A stretch of 64,000 nucleotides of DNA from Alphaproteobacteria bacterium (GTDB lineage Bacteria; Pseudomonadota; Alphaproteobacteria; TMED109). The translations under genes and the position numbers were made by a program. Location: contig JAJDWH010000036.1 in assembly GCA_022825705.1 (NCBI GenBank), forward strand, positions 248,001-312,000. The letters run 5' to 3'. The notes under the pieces are model-generated. The model was not told where the DNA came from. It worked only from the letters and a program-made list of their open reading frames with translations, and did no database searches. This document shows positions 17,238 through 25,866 of this stretch, one piece after another (positions within the stretch are counted from its first letter, which is position 1; the number at the start of each line of letters is the position of its first letter).

Positions 17238-18221
17238 TCAGCCCGCCGACCCGCGGATCTGGTCCGCCTTCCTGACCAGGTTCTCGGCCTGCTTGATCGA
17301 AGCGATGTCGATCATTCGGCCGTCGAGTGCCACCGCCCCTGCCCCTTCGCGTTGCGCCTTGTGCATTGCCTCGAGAATTCGCCGTCCCTGGGCGACGTCC
17401 TGCTCGGACGGGCTGAACAATTCGTTGGCCAACGGTACCTGGGAAGGATGGATGGCCCACTTTCCTTCGCAGCCGAGCACGCCTGACCGGTTCCCCTGGG
17501 CGCGATAGCCGTGCGGATCCGAGAAATCGCCAAATGGCCCGTCGATCGGGCGAAGTCCAGCTGCCCTGGCTGCCACCACCAGCCGTGATATCGCGTAGTG
17601 CCACATGTCACCCCAATGGTAGGCGCGTTCCTCGCCCTCCAGCAAATCGGTGAGGACGCCGTAATCCGGGTGCGGCCCCCCGATGCTGGTCGTGCGGGCG
17701 CGGGTCGATGCTGCGTAGTCGGCGACGCCGAAGTGCAGCGATTCGTTTCGCGGTGACGCCGCGGCAATCTCGTCCACGTTGGCCATGCCTTGCGCCGTTT
17801 CGATGATCAGTTCGAAACCGACGGGCTTGGTCCGGCCCTTCGCTTGCTCGATCTGCGACACCAGCACGTCCACGGCGTAGACATCGGAAGCATTGCCAAC
17901 CTTCGGGATCATGACCAGATCCAGCCGATCCCCGGACTGCTCGAGCAGGTCGATGACGTCCCGATACATGTAACCGGTATCGAGTCCGTTGACCCGCACC
18001 GAGACGGCGCGGTCACCCCAGTCGACATCGTTGAGGGCGGAGACGACATGCTTGCGGGCCTGCTCCTTGTCGTCCGGCGCGACGGCGTCCTCGAGGTCGA
18101 GTACCACGATGTCCGCGGCCGACCTCGCCGCTTTCTCGAACAATTCGGGCCGGCTGCCGGGAACGGACAATTCGCTGCGGTTCAAACGGGCGGTGGCCTG
18201 CTCGACGATCTGGAAGCTCAT
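17238..18221 (-). CDS. HpcH/HpaI aldolase family, malyl-CoA/beta-methylmalyl-CoA lyase-like
   Basis: CitE-like lyase, 327 aa, of the type that cleaves or forms malyl-CoA and beta-methylmalyl-CoA (glyoxylate plus acetyl- or propionyl-CoA). Motifs are the N-terminal RSELSVPGSRPELFEKA, the metal-binding acid in VVLDLEDAV, an Arg in VSVRVNG, ELIIETAQGMANVDEIA and a C-terminal GKWAIHPSQV. The length matches the malyl-CoA lyase of the ethylmalonyl-CoA and 3-hydroxypropionate pathways better than shorter citrate lyase subunits. Its ATG overlaps the xerD stop by 4 bases and accA follows after 11 bases. The exact substrate is inference. Confidence 0.87.
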   Translation of the reverse strand: MSFQIVEQATARLNRSELSVPGSRPELFEKAARSAADIVVLDLEDAVAPDDKEQARKHVVSALNDVDWGDRAVSVRVNGLDTGYMYRDVIDLLEQSGDRLDLVMIPKVGNASDVYAVDVLVSQIEQAKGRTKPVGFELIIETAQGMANVDEIAAASPRNESLHFGVADYAASTRARTTSIGGPHPDYGVLTDLLEGEERAYHWGDMWHYAISRLVVAARAAGLRPIDGPFGDFSDPHGYRAQGNRSGVLGCEGKWAIHPSQVPLANELFSPSEQDVAQGRRILEAMHKAQREGAGAVALDGRMIDIASIKQAENLVRKADQIRGSAG

Positions 18222-19183
18222 AGGGATCCTTTTGTCCGCGCATCCGTCGTCCCGTCGGCACAGTGCGGAGCCGCGTGCTGCCGCGCCAGCGGGTGAGCGG
18301 CCAGCGCTCGGCGAACGGACTCATCGACGACGTGCGTGTAGATCTGCACGGTCGAGATGTCTTCATGGCCCAGCAGTTTCTGCAGGGTACGAAGATCGGC
18401 GCCCCGGGCAAGCATGTGGCTCGCGAATGCATGCCGGAGCACGTGCGGCGAGATGCGGGAGGGGGCGATACCGGCGCGGGCCGCAAGCTCCTTCAGCGAC
18501 TGGGCCAGGCGTTGGCGGGTGAGGTGACCGCGACCGGAGGGAAACAGCCAGCGGGCGGGCGCTCCGGTAGACCTTCCGGCGTCCCGGACCTCCAGCCACG
18601 CCCGAATCGCGTCCCGGGCCGGTTCTCCGAGGGGCAGTCGCCGTTCCTTGTTGCCTTTCCCGACAACGGTGAGGGCCGTGAGATCAGGTGCCAGCGCGGC
18701 GAGCGGAATTCCGACCAGCTCCGATACGCGGAGACCGGTGCCGTAGAGGAGTTCAAGGGCCGCCTGGAGGCGGAGTCCGCGCGGACTCGAGTCGGCGGCC
18801 GCAGTCTCGAACAGCCGCTCTACCTCGGCCTCGTCCAGCACTTTGGGCAACGTGCGCGCCCGCTTGGGAAACTGCAGCGTTTCCGCCGGATTGTCGTCGC
18901 GGAGACCCTCGGTCAGCAGGAAGCGGTAGAACTCGCGGATGGAAGAGAGATGGCGTGCCTGCGTGCGGCGGGCGAAGCCGCGGGCGGCGAGCAGGCCCAG
19001 GTAATGCCGGAGATCGGCCGCGGACGCGGCTTCGAGAGCGGTCGCACGCGCCTCGAGCGCATGCTCCAGCCGACGGAGGTCACGCGCGTAGGCATCCTGC
19101 GTATGGGGTGAGGCTTGCCGCTCCGCCGCCAGCATGTCGACAAAGAGCGCAATCCGGTCCGGTGCCCGCGAGAGGGCGGTCAG
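18218..19183 (-). CDS. xerD: Tyrosine recombinase XerD
   Basis: Site-specific recombinase that, with XerC, resolves chromosome dimers at dif. The core-binding helical domain is followed by the catalytic domain with Arg (TGLRVSELVG), Lys (VGKGNKERRLPLG), HxxR (PHVLRHAFASHM), His (KLLGHEDIST) and the nucleophile Tyr in QIYTHV. An ATG exists at 19135, but codons upstream encode IALFVDMLAAER, which aligns with the usual XerD N-terminus, and no ATG/GTG/TTG is in frame there. A CTG at 19183 overlaps the preceding TGA as CTGA, so I place the start there (321 aa). XerD rather than XerC is suggested by the accA/aroK neighbourhood. Confidence 0.9.
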   Translation of the reverse strand: MTALSRAPDRIALFVDMLAAERQASPHTQDAYARDLRRLEHALEARATALEAASAADLRHYLGLLAARGFARRTQARHLSSIREFYRFLLTEGLRDDNPAETLQFPKRARTLPKVLDEAEVERLFETAAADSSPRGLRLQAALELLYGTGLRVSELVGIPLAALAPDLTALTVVGKGNKERRLPLGEPARDAIRAWLEVRDAGRSTGAPARWLFPSGRGHLTRQRLAQSLKELAARAGIAPSRISPHVLRHAFASHMLARGADLRTLQKLLGHEDISTVQIYTHVVDESVRRALAAHPLARQHAAPHCADGTTDARTKGSL

Positions 19184-21114
19184 ATGACGGCCTCCAGCGC
19201 GATCGCCCGCGCATCGTCGGTGAGGCCGATCGCTCGCAGGCTGCGGATGGCGGCGTTCAGGGTCAGCGGATCGGCGGCGGCTGGACCGCCGGAGCCGAGG
19301 ATCGACAATACGAAGAGGACGGTCTCCGCCGTCCGCGAATTCGCCACCGCATCCCGCAGCTGGTAACGGGCCGGTGCACTCGGGATCGTGGCGGTGGTTC
19401 GCACCGAGGCGTCGCCGAGCAGGGTCACCCAGGACCCTCGCGGAACCGGCACATCCATGGCTTCCAGCACGACCAGCAGCCGGCTCAGCTGATTGGCATG
19501 GTCATCCGGCGATCCGGTTACCGGGAGCGTGGCCCGGACGTCCTCGCGCGGGAACACCTCGAACGGCTCGGGTATCGGCCTGCCCACCAGGGCCAGGGCC
19601 GGAAACAGGGAGTAGAGCTGGCCCGACGTCATGAAGTCGAGGTCCGCGGAACTCGCCAGCATCCGGACCCACTCCTCGGCTTCTGCGTAGCGGTCGCCGG
19701 CAAGGAGCGCCCGGGCGGCCGCCACCGAGAACCAGGCGAGTTCCTGCCGGGGCTTCACGGTAGCGGCGACCGCCCCGGTCACCTGAGCCATCACCGTGAA
19801 GCCGGGATCCGGGTCGGCCCGGTCCCAGAGCAGCCGGAGGAAGCGGGCCCGGTCAATCGTGGTCGTGGCATTCAGCGCCGCCTGGAACAGGAGGGCGCGG
19901 GCGAGCACGGGATGCAGGGCGTCGGCCTGGGTTCCGGCGCTACGGAGCTGCTCCGGCGTGAACTCGACGGCGGCGTATGTTTTCGCCAGGGCGCCATCCC
20001 GAAGAGCGCCGACACGCGCCGCCTGCTCGGCGGCATAGATCCGGCGCACGCTGTCGCCGGAAGCGGTTTCGGCGATCGCCCGCAGCACCGGCAGACCTGC
20101 GGCATTCTGGTACCTGACCAGGGCTTCACCGCCGCTCGCGAGCAGCGCAAGTGCCAGGTAGTCGTCGTCGGAGACCTCGACCCCTTCCGGCAGTGGGCTG
20201 TCGTCCAGTACCGCATAGGCCAGCGCCGACAGGATGGTGTCGGAGGGGAGCACTTCCTCGAGCAGTTGAAGCGTGAGTTGCGCGGCGTCCAGTGCACCCC
20301 CTCGGATCTGGCACACCGCGAGCGCCAGTCGGAGCCGGGTGGACGGCTGATTCGCCAGTCGCTGTCGTACTTCCGCGCAGGCTTGCTCGGCGTCGCCGGC
20401 CAGGATTCGTCCTTCGAGCACCCGCTCATCCAGGGCTGGACCCGCCGTGTCCGACGACACGGCCTGGGCCAGCAGGGCCAGGCCCTCCCCGTCCGCCAGC
20501 CGCACCAGGAGACGGATCCGTTCCTCCAGGAAGTGCGGCACTTCTCCCGTGTCGGTGTCAATCGGCTGCCCGTCTGGACCCAGCTGGACGATTTCGCGCT
20601 GCGGCGGCCGCTCCGGCGCCGCGGCGCGACTCAGGAGCAGCCGGCGAGTGAGGCTGCGCATGGCGGGCGATTCGATCGCATCCGGAACCGCGGCCAGCAG
20701 GCGCGCCGCGAGCGCCGCGTCGGTGCCCTCCCACATCGTCCACCCGAGGCCGCCTTCACTCCCGGTCAGCACGCCGACCCAGCCGGGCCGGGCGTTGGGC
20801 AGGTCCGAGACCATGACGCCTTCGTTCAGCTGAGGAACCTGGAAGGCGGGCGGGACTTCGTCATCGCCGTCACCCGGCTCATCCTCGATGAGGGCAGCGT
20901 CCGGAGTCGTGTCGGGCACGAGCTGGATCGGCGACTCGCCGGCCGCGTCGGGCGGCTGGTCTGCAGGCCCGTCCATCGGGCTCTCGGCAGGCAACGTGGA
21001 TTCAGGGTCCGTCGCCTGTGCCGCCGCGACGACTGGCAGCAGGAGCGCAAGGCAGGCGGTACAGGCGGCGGAACGAATCAGGAAGCGCGAAGTACGCTCA
21101 AAAGAAGCGATCAT
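19180..21114 (-). CDS. Exported helical-repeat protein of unknown function
   Basis: Not assignable to a known function. 644 aa with a basic N-terminus and hydrophobic signal segment (SAACTACLALLLPVVAAAQA), a Pro/Asp/Glu-rich linker (about 35-95), then mostly alpha-helical sequence rich in Ala/Leu/Arg that suggests TPR- or HEAT-like repeats (phrases such as LAGDAEQACAEVRQRL and LLAGDRYAEAEEWVRML). Probably periplasmic. Its ATG lies inside the end of a 60-residue membrane protein gene (17-base overlap) and its stop overlaps the likely xerD start. The three look translationally coupled. Proteins of this kind between aroK and xerD occur in other Alphaproteobacteria, by my recollection only. Confidence 0.75.
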   Translation of the reverse strand: MIASFERTSRFLIRSAACTACLALLLPVVAAAQATDPESTLPAESPMDGPADQPPDAAGESPIQLVPDTTPDAALIEDEPGDGDDEVPPAFQVPQLNEGVMVSDLPNARPGWVGVLTGSEGGLGWTMWEGTDAALAARLLAAVPDAIESPAMRSLTRRLLLSRAAAPERPPQREIVQLGPDGQPIDTDTGEVPHFLEERIRLLVRLADGEGLALLAQAVSSDTAGPALDERVLEGRILAGDAEQACAEVRQRLANQPSTRLRLALAVCQIRGGALDAAQLTLQLLEEVLPSDTILSALAYAVLDDSPLPEGVEVSDDDYLALALLASGGEALVRYQNAAGLPVLRAIAETASGDSVRRIYAAEQAARVGALRDGALAKTYAAVEFTPEQLRSAGTQADALHPVLARALLFQAALNATTTIDRARFLRLLWDRADPDPGFTVMAQVTGAVAATVKPRQELAWFSVAAARALLAGDRYAEAEEWVRMLASSADLDFMTSGQLYSLFPALALVGRPIPEPFEVFPREDVRATLPVTGSPDDHANQLSRLLVVLEAMDVPVPRGSWVTLLGDASVRTTATIPSAPARYQLRDAVANSRTAETVLFVLSILGSGGPAAADPLTLNAAIRSLRAIGLTDDARAIALEAVI

Positions 21115-21280
21115 TCGGGATTTGCTCTTCCACGAGTGCAGGTTCAGGAGTGATGTCCACGGAGAGGAGCACATACACTCCGGTACCCAGAACCGCGGCG
21201 ATTGCCAGAAGGAACAGCGCAGTCAGAATCTGCGTTCTGCGCCGCGCCTCCAATCGAGTCTGTTCTTGACGGGCAAACAT
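21098..21280 (-). CDS. Small single-helix membrane protein, unknown function
   Basis: 60-aa product with a basic start (MFARQEQTRLEARRRTQ), one membrane helix (about residues 19-41, ILTALFLLAIAAVLGTGVYVLL) and a short acidic tail outside. The layout predicts N-in, C-out topology. The reading frame is longer upstream but that part has no start signal; the ATG at 21280 begins the charged stretch. Its last 17 bases overlap the start of the exported helical-repeat gene, which suggests coupling and a joint role at the inner membrane. The divergent aroK promoter region lies between 21281 and 21517. Confidence 0.65.
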   Translation of the reverse strand: MFARQEQTRLEARRRTQILTALFLLAIAAVLGTGVYVLLSVDITPEPALVEEQIPNDRFF

Positions 21281-21517
21281 CGCTCGAATTGGTCCTAGCC
21301 TGGCTCTGAGGCAACAATATAGAACAGATGATGCGAGCCAGAGGCAATCCGCCGGCAACGAAAGACCGGCGTCGACTCCCTCTCCCGCGTACGGAACTTG
21401 ACGGGCGAATTGATGCCGGGGCGGCTGCGCGTCGCGGCATGGTAAACTCCCCGTCTGTTGCGACACAGCAGGGCGGACGCACGCAGGCCTGCCGGATCGT
21501 TATGGGGAGCGTCACCG

Positions 21518-22099
21518 GTGGAGACTGGGAGCGCACACGCGTTGGGCGATGCTTCGGACGCCCGTGCCGCATCGCAGATGCTCGGTCGTCGACACTTGGT
21601 GCTCGTGGGGTTGATGGGGGCCGGAAAATCCGCCATTGGTCGGCGACTGGCCGACACACTCGGTCGGCCGTTCGCCGACAGTGACACGGTGGTGGAGGCG
21701 GAAGCCGGGCAAACAATCTCAGACATCTTTGCGCGTGATGGCGAGGGTGCCTTTCGGCAAATGGAGGAAGCGGTCCTCAAACGTCTGCTTGGAGGCGCTC
21801 CAGCGGTCATCGCCACCGGCGGCGGCGCGTTCCTGCGCCCGGCGAACCGGGCCCATATCAAGCAGGCCGGGCTTTCGGTATGGCTGCGCGCCGAACTCGA
21901 CGTCCTGGTCGGGCGGCTCCGTCGGCCGACCACCCGGCCTTTGCTGGCCGGCGACAGCACCCGCAATGCGCTGACGACGTTGATGGAAAAGCGATACCCG
22001 GTCTACGCAAAGGCGGATGTTGTGGTCGATTCGGAAGACGTTGCGCATGCCGTGACGGTCCGCCGGACACTCGCGGCCATCGCCGCGGTTACCGCATGA
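21518..22099 (+). CDS. aroK: Shikimate kinase
   Basis: Phosphorylates shikimate at the 3-OH with ATP, step five of the shikimate pathway to aromatic amino acids. 193 aa. The P-loop is LVGLMGAGKSAIGRRLA, followed by DSDTVVEAEAG with the shikimate-binding Asp, the ATGGGAFL substrate motif, and the lid-domain Arg residues in RRPTTRPLL. The GTG at 21518 has GGGGAG 9 bases before it. About 25 residues precede the P-loop segment, slightly more than usual. The stop overlaps the aroB ATG by 4 bases, so aroK-aroB are coupled. Confidence 0.95.
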   Translation: METGSAHALGDASDARAASQMLGRRHLVLVGLMGAGKSAIGRRLADTLGRPFADSDTVVEAEAGQTISDIFARDGEGAFRQMEEAVLKRLLGGAPAVIATGGGAFLRPANRAHIKQAGLSVWLRAELDVLVGRLRRPTTRPLLAGDSTRNALTTLMEKRYPVYAKADVVVDSEDVAHAVTVRRTLAAIAAVTA

Positions 22100-23217
22100 A
22101 CACGCCGCACCTTCAGGTCTCCGTCCCGCTGGGTGATCGGGCCTACGAGGTTGCCGTGGGGCCGGGCGTGCTGGGCGCGGCCGGGCGGCTCCACCGCGAA
22201 CTGGACCTCGGACCCGCCCTGATCGTGACCGAGCCCGAGGTGGCCGAACACCATGCTGCAGTGGTGGTCGGGTCCCTCCGGGACGCCGACGTGCCGGTAC
22301 GTGCTGTTCTCGAGGTCCCGTCCGGTGAGCCGGCAAAGACCTACGCCTCGTTCGAACATCTGGTCGAGCGAATGCTGGCGGCTGAAATCCGGCGCGACTG
22401 CAGCGTCTACGCAGTGGGTGGCGGGTGCGTCGGCGACCTGGCCGGGTTTGCGGCGGGTACGGTACTTCGCGGGGTGGCGTTGGTGCAGGCTCCGACCACT
22501 CTGCTGGCCCAGGTGGACAGTTCGGTGGGCGGTAAGACGGCGATCAACACCCGGGCGGGGAAGAACCTGCTGGGGGTGTTCCATCAGCCCCGCCTCGTGC
22601 TCGCCGATATCGCGACCCTCCGGACGCTGCCCGGCCGTGAGCTTCGCGCGGGCTACGGGGAAGTGGTGAAGTACGGCCTGCTCGGCGACGCCGAGCTGTT
22701 TGGCTGGCTGGAACGCCACGGCGAGGCGCTGCTGGCCGGCGACGAAGACCTGCGCACGACCGCGGTCGAGCGCTGCTGCCGGATCAAGGCGCAGGTGGTC
22801 GCGGACGACGAGCGCGAGCACAGCGGACGTGCCCTGCTCAACCTGGGCCACACGTTCGGGCACGCGCTCGAGGCTGAAGCCGGGATGGATGGAACGCTGC
22901 GCCACGGCGAGGCGGTGGCGGTCGGCTGCGTCCTTGCCTTCCGGTATTCGGAGCGGCGCGGACACGCCGCCGCCGGAACGGCTGACCGGATTGCGCGACA
23001 CCTGGCAGAGGTGGGATTGCCCACGTCTCCGCGGCAAGCGCTCGGCCGGCCCTGGTCGGCCGACGCGGCGGTCCAGCAGATGCAGTCGGACAAGAAGATC
23101 CGAAGCGATGACAAGATGCCGCTGATCCTGGCCAGGGCGATCGGCGACGCATTTGTGGCGCCGGATTGCAGCCGTGACGACATTGCCGCCTTTCTGCATG
23201 CGGAGTCAGAGAATTGA
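22096..23217 (+). CDS. aroB: 3-Dehydroquinate synthase
   Basis: Converts DAHP to 3-dehydroquinate, the second step of the shikimate pathway, using NAD+ and a divalent metal. 373 aa. NAD-binding GGGCVGDLAGFAAGTVLRG is followed by VDSSVGGKTAINT and metal-binding residues in GYGEVVKYG and LGHTFGHALE. The ATG at 22096 overlaps the aroK stop (ATGA). The corC-like gene follows 34 bases downstream, consistent with a three-gene transcript that is widespread in Alphaproteobacteria. Confidence 0.97.
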   Translation: MNTPHLQVSVPLGDRAYEVAVGPGVLGAAGRLHRELDLGPALIVTEPEVAEHHAAVVVGSLRDADVPVRAVLEVPSGEPAKTYASFEHLVERMLAAEIRRDCSVYAVGGGCVGDLAGFAAGTVLRGVALVQAPTTLLAQVDSSVGGKTAINTRAGKNLLGVFHQPRLVLADIATLRTLPGRELRAGYGEVVKYGLLGDAELFGWLERHGEALLAGDEDLRTTAVERCCRIKAQVVADDEREHSGRALLNLGHTFGHALEAEAGMDGTLRHGEAVAVGCVLAFRYSERRGHAAAGTADRIARHLAEVGLPTSPRQALGRPWSADAAVQQMQSDKKIRSDDKMPLILARAIGDAFVAPDCSRDDIAAFLHAESEN

Positions 23218-23251
23218 TCGGCACCGCCGCTTCCACCTTCAGGACCAACGC

Positions 23252-24505
23252 TTGAACCCGCTTTCGCTAGACCTTGCCGCCATCGGCGGCCTGCTGCTGC
23301 TTTCCGCGTTCTTTTCCGGGTCCGAAACCGCCCTGACGGCGGCATCGCGTCCCTGGATCCACCTCCACGCCGCGCGCGGTGACCGACGGGCGCTCAGGGT
23401 GCAGCACCTGCTCGACCGCCGCGAGCAGATGATCAGCGCGATCCTGCTCGGCAACAACCTGGTCAATATTCTGGCGTCCGCCTTGGCCACCCGGGCCCTG
23501 ATCGAGCGGTTTGGCGGAGCCGGCGTGCTGTATGCGACCGTCGTGATGACGTTGCTGGTCCTGGTATTCGCGGAAATCCTTCCGAAGACCGTCGCGATCC
23601 GCCACGCTGACCGCATCGCCCCATGGGTGGCGATTCCGGTGGCGCCGCTGGTAACGCTGCTGACGCCGTTGACGATGGTGGTCGGGGCCGTGTTCCGGCT
23701 CGGCGGTCGGCTGGGCCGCGCCGCATCGGCTGGCCGGACGGCACGGGAGGAACTCCGCGGCGCGATTGAACTGGCTGCAACGGCGGGGGTTCGTCGTCGC
23801 GACCGCAACATGCTGCGGAGCGTGCTCGATCTCGACCACGTGACGGTGCGAAGCGTGATGGTGCCGCGGGTCCGGATGCTGACGCTGGACGCTTCGCAGC
23901 CGACAGACGTCCTCGCGTCCGAGGTCCTCAGGAACCCGTACACCCGTTACCCGGTCTGGGAGGATGAACGGGAGAACATCATCGGCATCCTGCACGCACG
24001 CAAGCTCTTCATGCGGATTCAGGAGACGGGAGGAGCGAAATCCATCGAGATCCGCGAAGTGCTGGATGAGCCGTGGTACGTGCCGGACGTCACCACGCTC
24101 GCTCACCAGCTGGATTCGTTTCGTGCCCGGCAAACCCCCATGGCCCTGGTGGTCGACGAGTACGGGGCGTTGGAAGGCCTGGTAACCCTGAAAGACATAC
24201 TCGAGGACATCGTCGGCGACATTCCGGATGAATTCGATCCGGTACGGACGCTCCCGCAGCCGGAGACGGACCAGAGTGTGATCGTGCCGGGCGACACGTC
24301 GGTGCGCGACCTGAACCGGCGCTACGACTGGCAGCTTCCCACGGACGGAGCACCGACGATCGCCGGTCTCGTGATCGATGAAGCCGAGGAACTTCCGGAA
24401 GAGGGAGCCGAGGTGCAGGTGCCCGGATTTGCGGTGCAGGTCCTGCGAAAGGACGGAGCACGACTCGTTCGGCTGCGCCTCCGCCCGAACGAGCAGTTGC
24501 AATAG
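23252..24505 (+). CDS. CNNM/CorC-type membrane protein with CBS domains (hemolysin-related)
   Basis: Membrane protein of the CorC/HlyC/CNNM family, linked to Mg2+/Co2+ export or regulation. 417 aa. The DUF21 transmembrane domain (residues 1 to about 180) begins with LLLLSAFFSGSETALTAASR. A tandem CBS pair follows (VMVPRVRMLTLDA and PMALVVDEYGALEGLVTLKDILEDIVG), then a CorC/HlyC C-terminal domain. The TTG at 23252, with AGGA 8 bases upstream, gives the canonical N-terminus; an ATG at 23198 would overlap aroB by 20 bases. Third gene of the aroK-aroB run. Confidence 0.9.
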   Translation: MNPLSLDLAAIGGLLLLSAFFSGSETALTAASRPWIHLHAARGDRRALRVQHLLDRREQMISAILLGNNLVNILASALATRALIERFGGAGVLYATVVMTLLVLVFAEILPKTVAIRHADRIAPWVAIPVAPLVTLLTPLTMVVGAVFRLGGRLGRAASAGRTAREELRGAIELAATAGVRRRDRNMLRSVLDLDHVTVRSVMVPRVRMLTLDASQPTDVLASEVLRNPYTRYPVWEDERENIIGILHARKLFMRIQETGGAKSIEIREVLDEPWYVPDVTTLAHQLDSFRARQTPMALVVDEYGALEGLVTLKDILEDIVGDIPDEFDPVRTLPQPETDQSVIVPGDTSVRDLNRRYDWQLPTDGAPTIAGLVIDEAEELPEEGAEVQVPGFAVQVLRKDGARLVRLRLRPNEQLQ

Positions 24506-24909
24506 GGGCAGCCGCCCTCGGTCAGCCGCGACCCCGGCTTCGCTCTACACCGGCAGCGCCCTTCCCCTGCGGGAATCCCATGGCGACGGCCCGCCCTCCC
24601 GTCGGCACGCGTGGCCGGCCTTGACAGTTGAGTGGGAACGGGGAGCGCCTCGGGCGGTCACCGTCCCACTGCGGCCATGGCCGCTACGTGTTCCGCCGGT
24701 CGCCCCGGTCGGGGAACGGGCGAGGTCTGGCCGCCGTGCCCGGGGTTCCTGTGTCCCTTGCCTGCATGTCAGCGCGGCGGTACTGCTGACGTCTGGCGCT
24801 AGGGTGCATGGGTCGGGCTTGACGGCTGGGGGTCGTCACCGGGTCTCTTCTGCCTGTTTCCCGGAGGTCCGGGATTCCGGCCGGCGGCGGCTACTGGACT
24901 GGATTTGCT
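24506..24909. other. 404-base intergenic region
   Basis: Between the corC-like gene and the AEC transporter. I see no convincing gene, RNA or repeat. An isolated TTGACA hexamer occurs near 24621 but no matching -10 lies at proper spacing. Confidence 0.5.
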
Positions 24910-25812
24910 GTGATCGCTTCCCTGGGCACCATCGTCCTGGCGCTCCTACCCATCCTCGCACCGGTATTCGCGATTTCGGGGCTCGGATACGTGTGGGTCA
25001 AGGGCGGGCTCCATTTCGATACGCGGCAGGTCACGGATCTCGTCAGCCGGGTCGGGGCACCGTGCCTGATCTTCACGACGCTGGCGACACTCGGATCGCC
25101 GGCCGCGCTGGCAATCGATGTGGCGCTGGCAGCCATCTTCATGATCCTGGGGGCGATGATCATCGGTCTGGTCGCGTTGCCGCTCGCGGGCCTGTCGCGG
25201 CGGACATTTCTGGCACCGATGATGTTTCCCAACAGCGGCAATCTCGGGATTTCCATCTGTCTCTTCGCGTTTGCCGCCGCGGGTCTCGAGCTCGGGATCG
25301 TCTTCTTCACCGTCACCGCAACGCTGCACTTCACGCTCGGCGTCCTGATCTGGTCCGGGAACGCCAATCCCATCGCACTGCTGCGCACCCCGTTTCCGTA
25401 TGCCGTGGCGGCCGGGCTGGCCGTGCTACTGACCGATGCCGCGGTGCCCGAATGGGTGTTTGCCACCACGTCGCTCCTCGGCGGCATCGCGATCCCGCTG
25501 ATGCTGTTCACGTTGGGAGCGACGATCGCCAACTTCCAGGTCGTTTGGTTCGGTCGCATCGTGCGCGCCGTCGCCATGAAATATGCCATTGGCCTGGGGC
25601 TGGCGTTCGCGATCACCGAGGGCCTTGGCCTCGAGGGTGTTGCCCGGGGGGTCGTGCTGATCCAGGGGGTCCTGCCGACACCGGTCTTTGCAGCCCTCTT
25701 CGCCCAGCATTACCGGCGCAGCCCCGAGGAGGTCGCCAGCGTCGTGGTCATCACCACCATTGCGTCGCTGGTCCTGGTGCCCATCATGCTCACGTACTTG
25801 TTGCTACCCTGA
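24910..25812 (+). CDS. AEC (auxin efflux carrier) family transporter
   Basis: Ten-helix permease of the AEC/BART type, 300 aa, a group that exports organic acids such as malate or malonate in bacteria. Hydrophobic segments start at VLALLPILAPVFAISGLGYVW and alternate through IAIPLMLFTLGATIANF to VVVITTIASLVLVPIML. The family motif NSGNLGISI is present (MFPNSGNLGISICL), as is GLVALPLAGLSRR. It starts with GTG at 24910, without a strong ribosome site. It stands between corC and DUF2889, interrupting a block usually continuous with bolA. Substrate unknown. Confidence 0.87.
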   Translation: MIASLGTIVLALLPILAPVFAISGLGYVWVKGGLHFDTRQVTDLVSRVGAPCLIFTTLATLGSPAALAIDVALAAIFMILGAMIIGLVALPLAGLSRRTFLAPMMFPNSGNLGISICLFAFAAAGLELGIVFFTVTATLHFTLGVLIWSGNANPIALLRTPFPYAVAAGLAVLLTDAAVPEWVFATTSLLGGIAIPLMLFTLGATIANFQVVWFGRIVRAVAMKYAIGLGLAFAITEGLGLEGVARGVVLIQGVLPTPVFAALFAQHYRRSPEEVASVVVITTIASLVLVPIMLTYLLLP

Positions 25813-25866
25813 CCCGCCGCCAGGCGAGCCGCCCAAGAACTTGTTTCGTCATCGGAGAACGCCGCA

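Noticed and set aside
18688-21153. 821-codon plus-strand open frame opposite xerD and the exported repeat protein
   Set aside because: Composition is Arg/Gly/Pro-rich without motifs, and the opposite strand carries XerD catalytic residues and a signal peptide.
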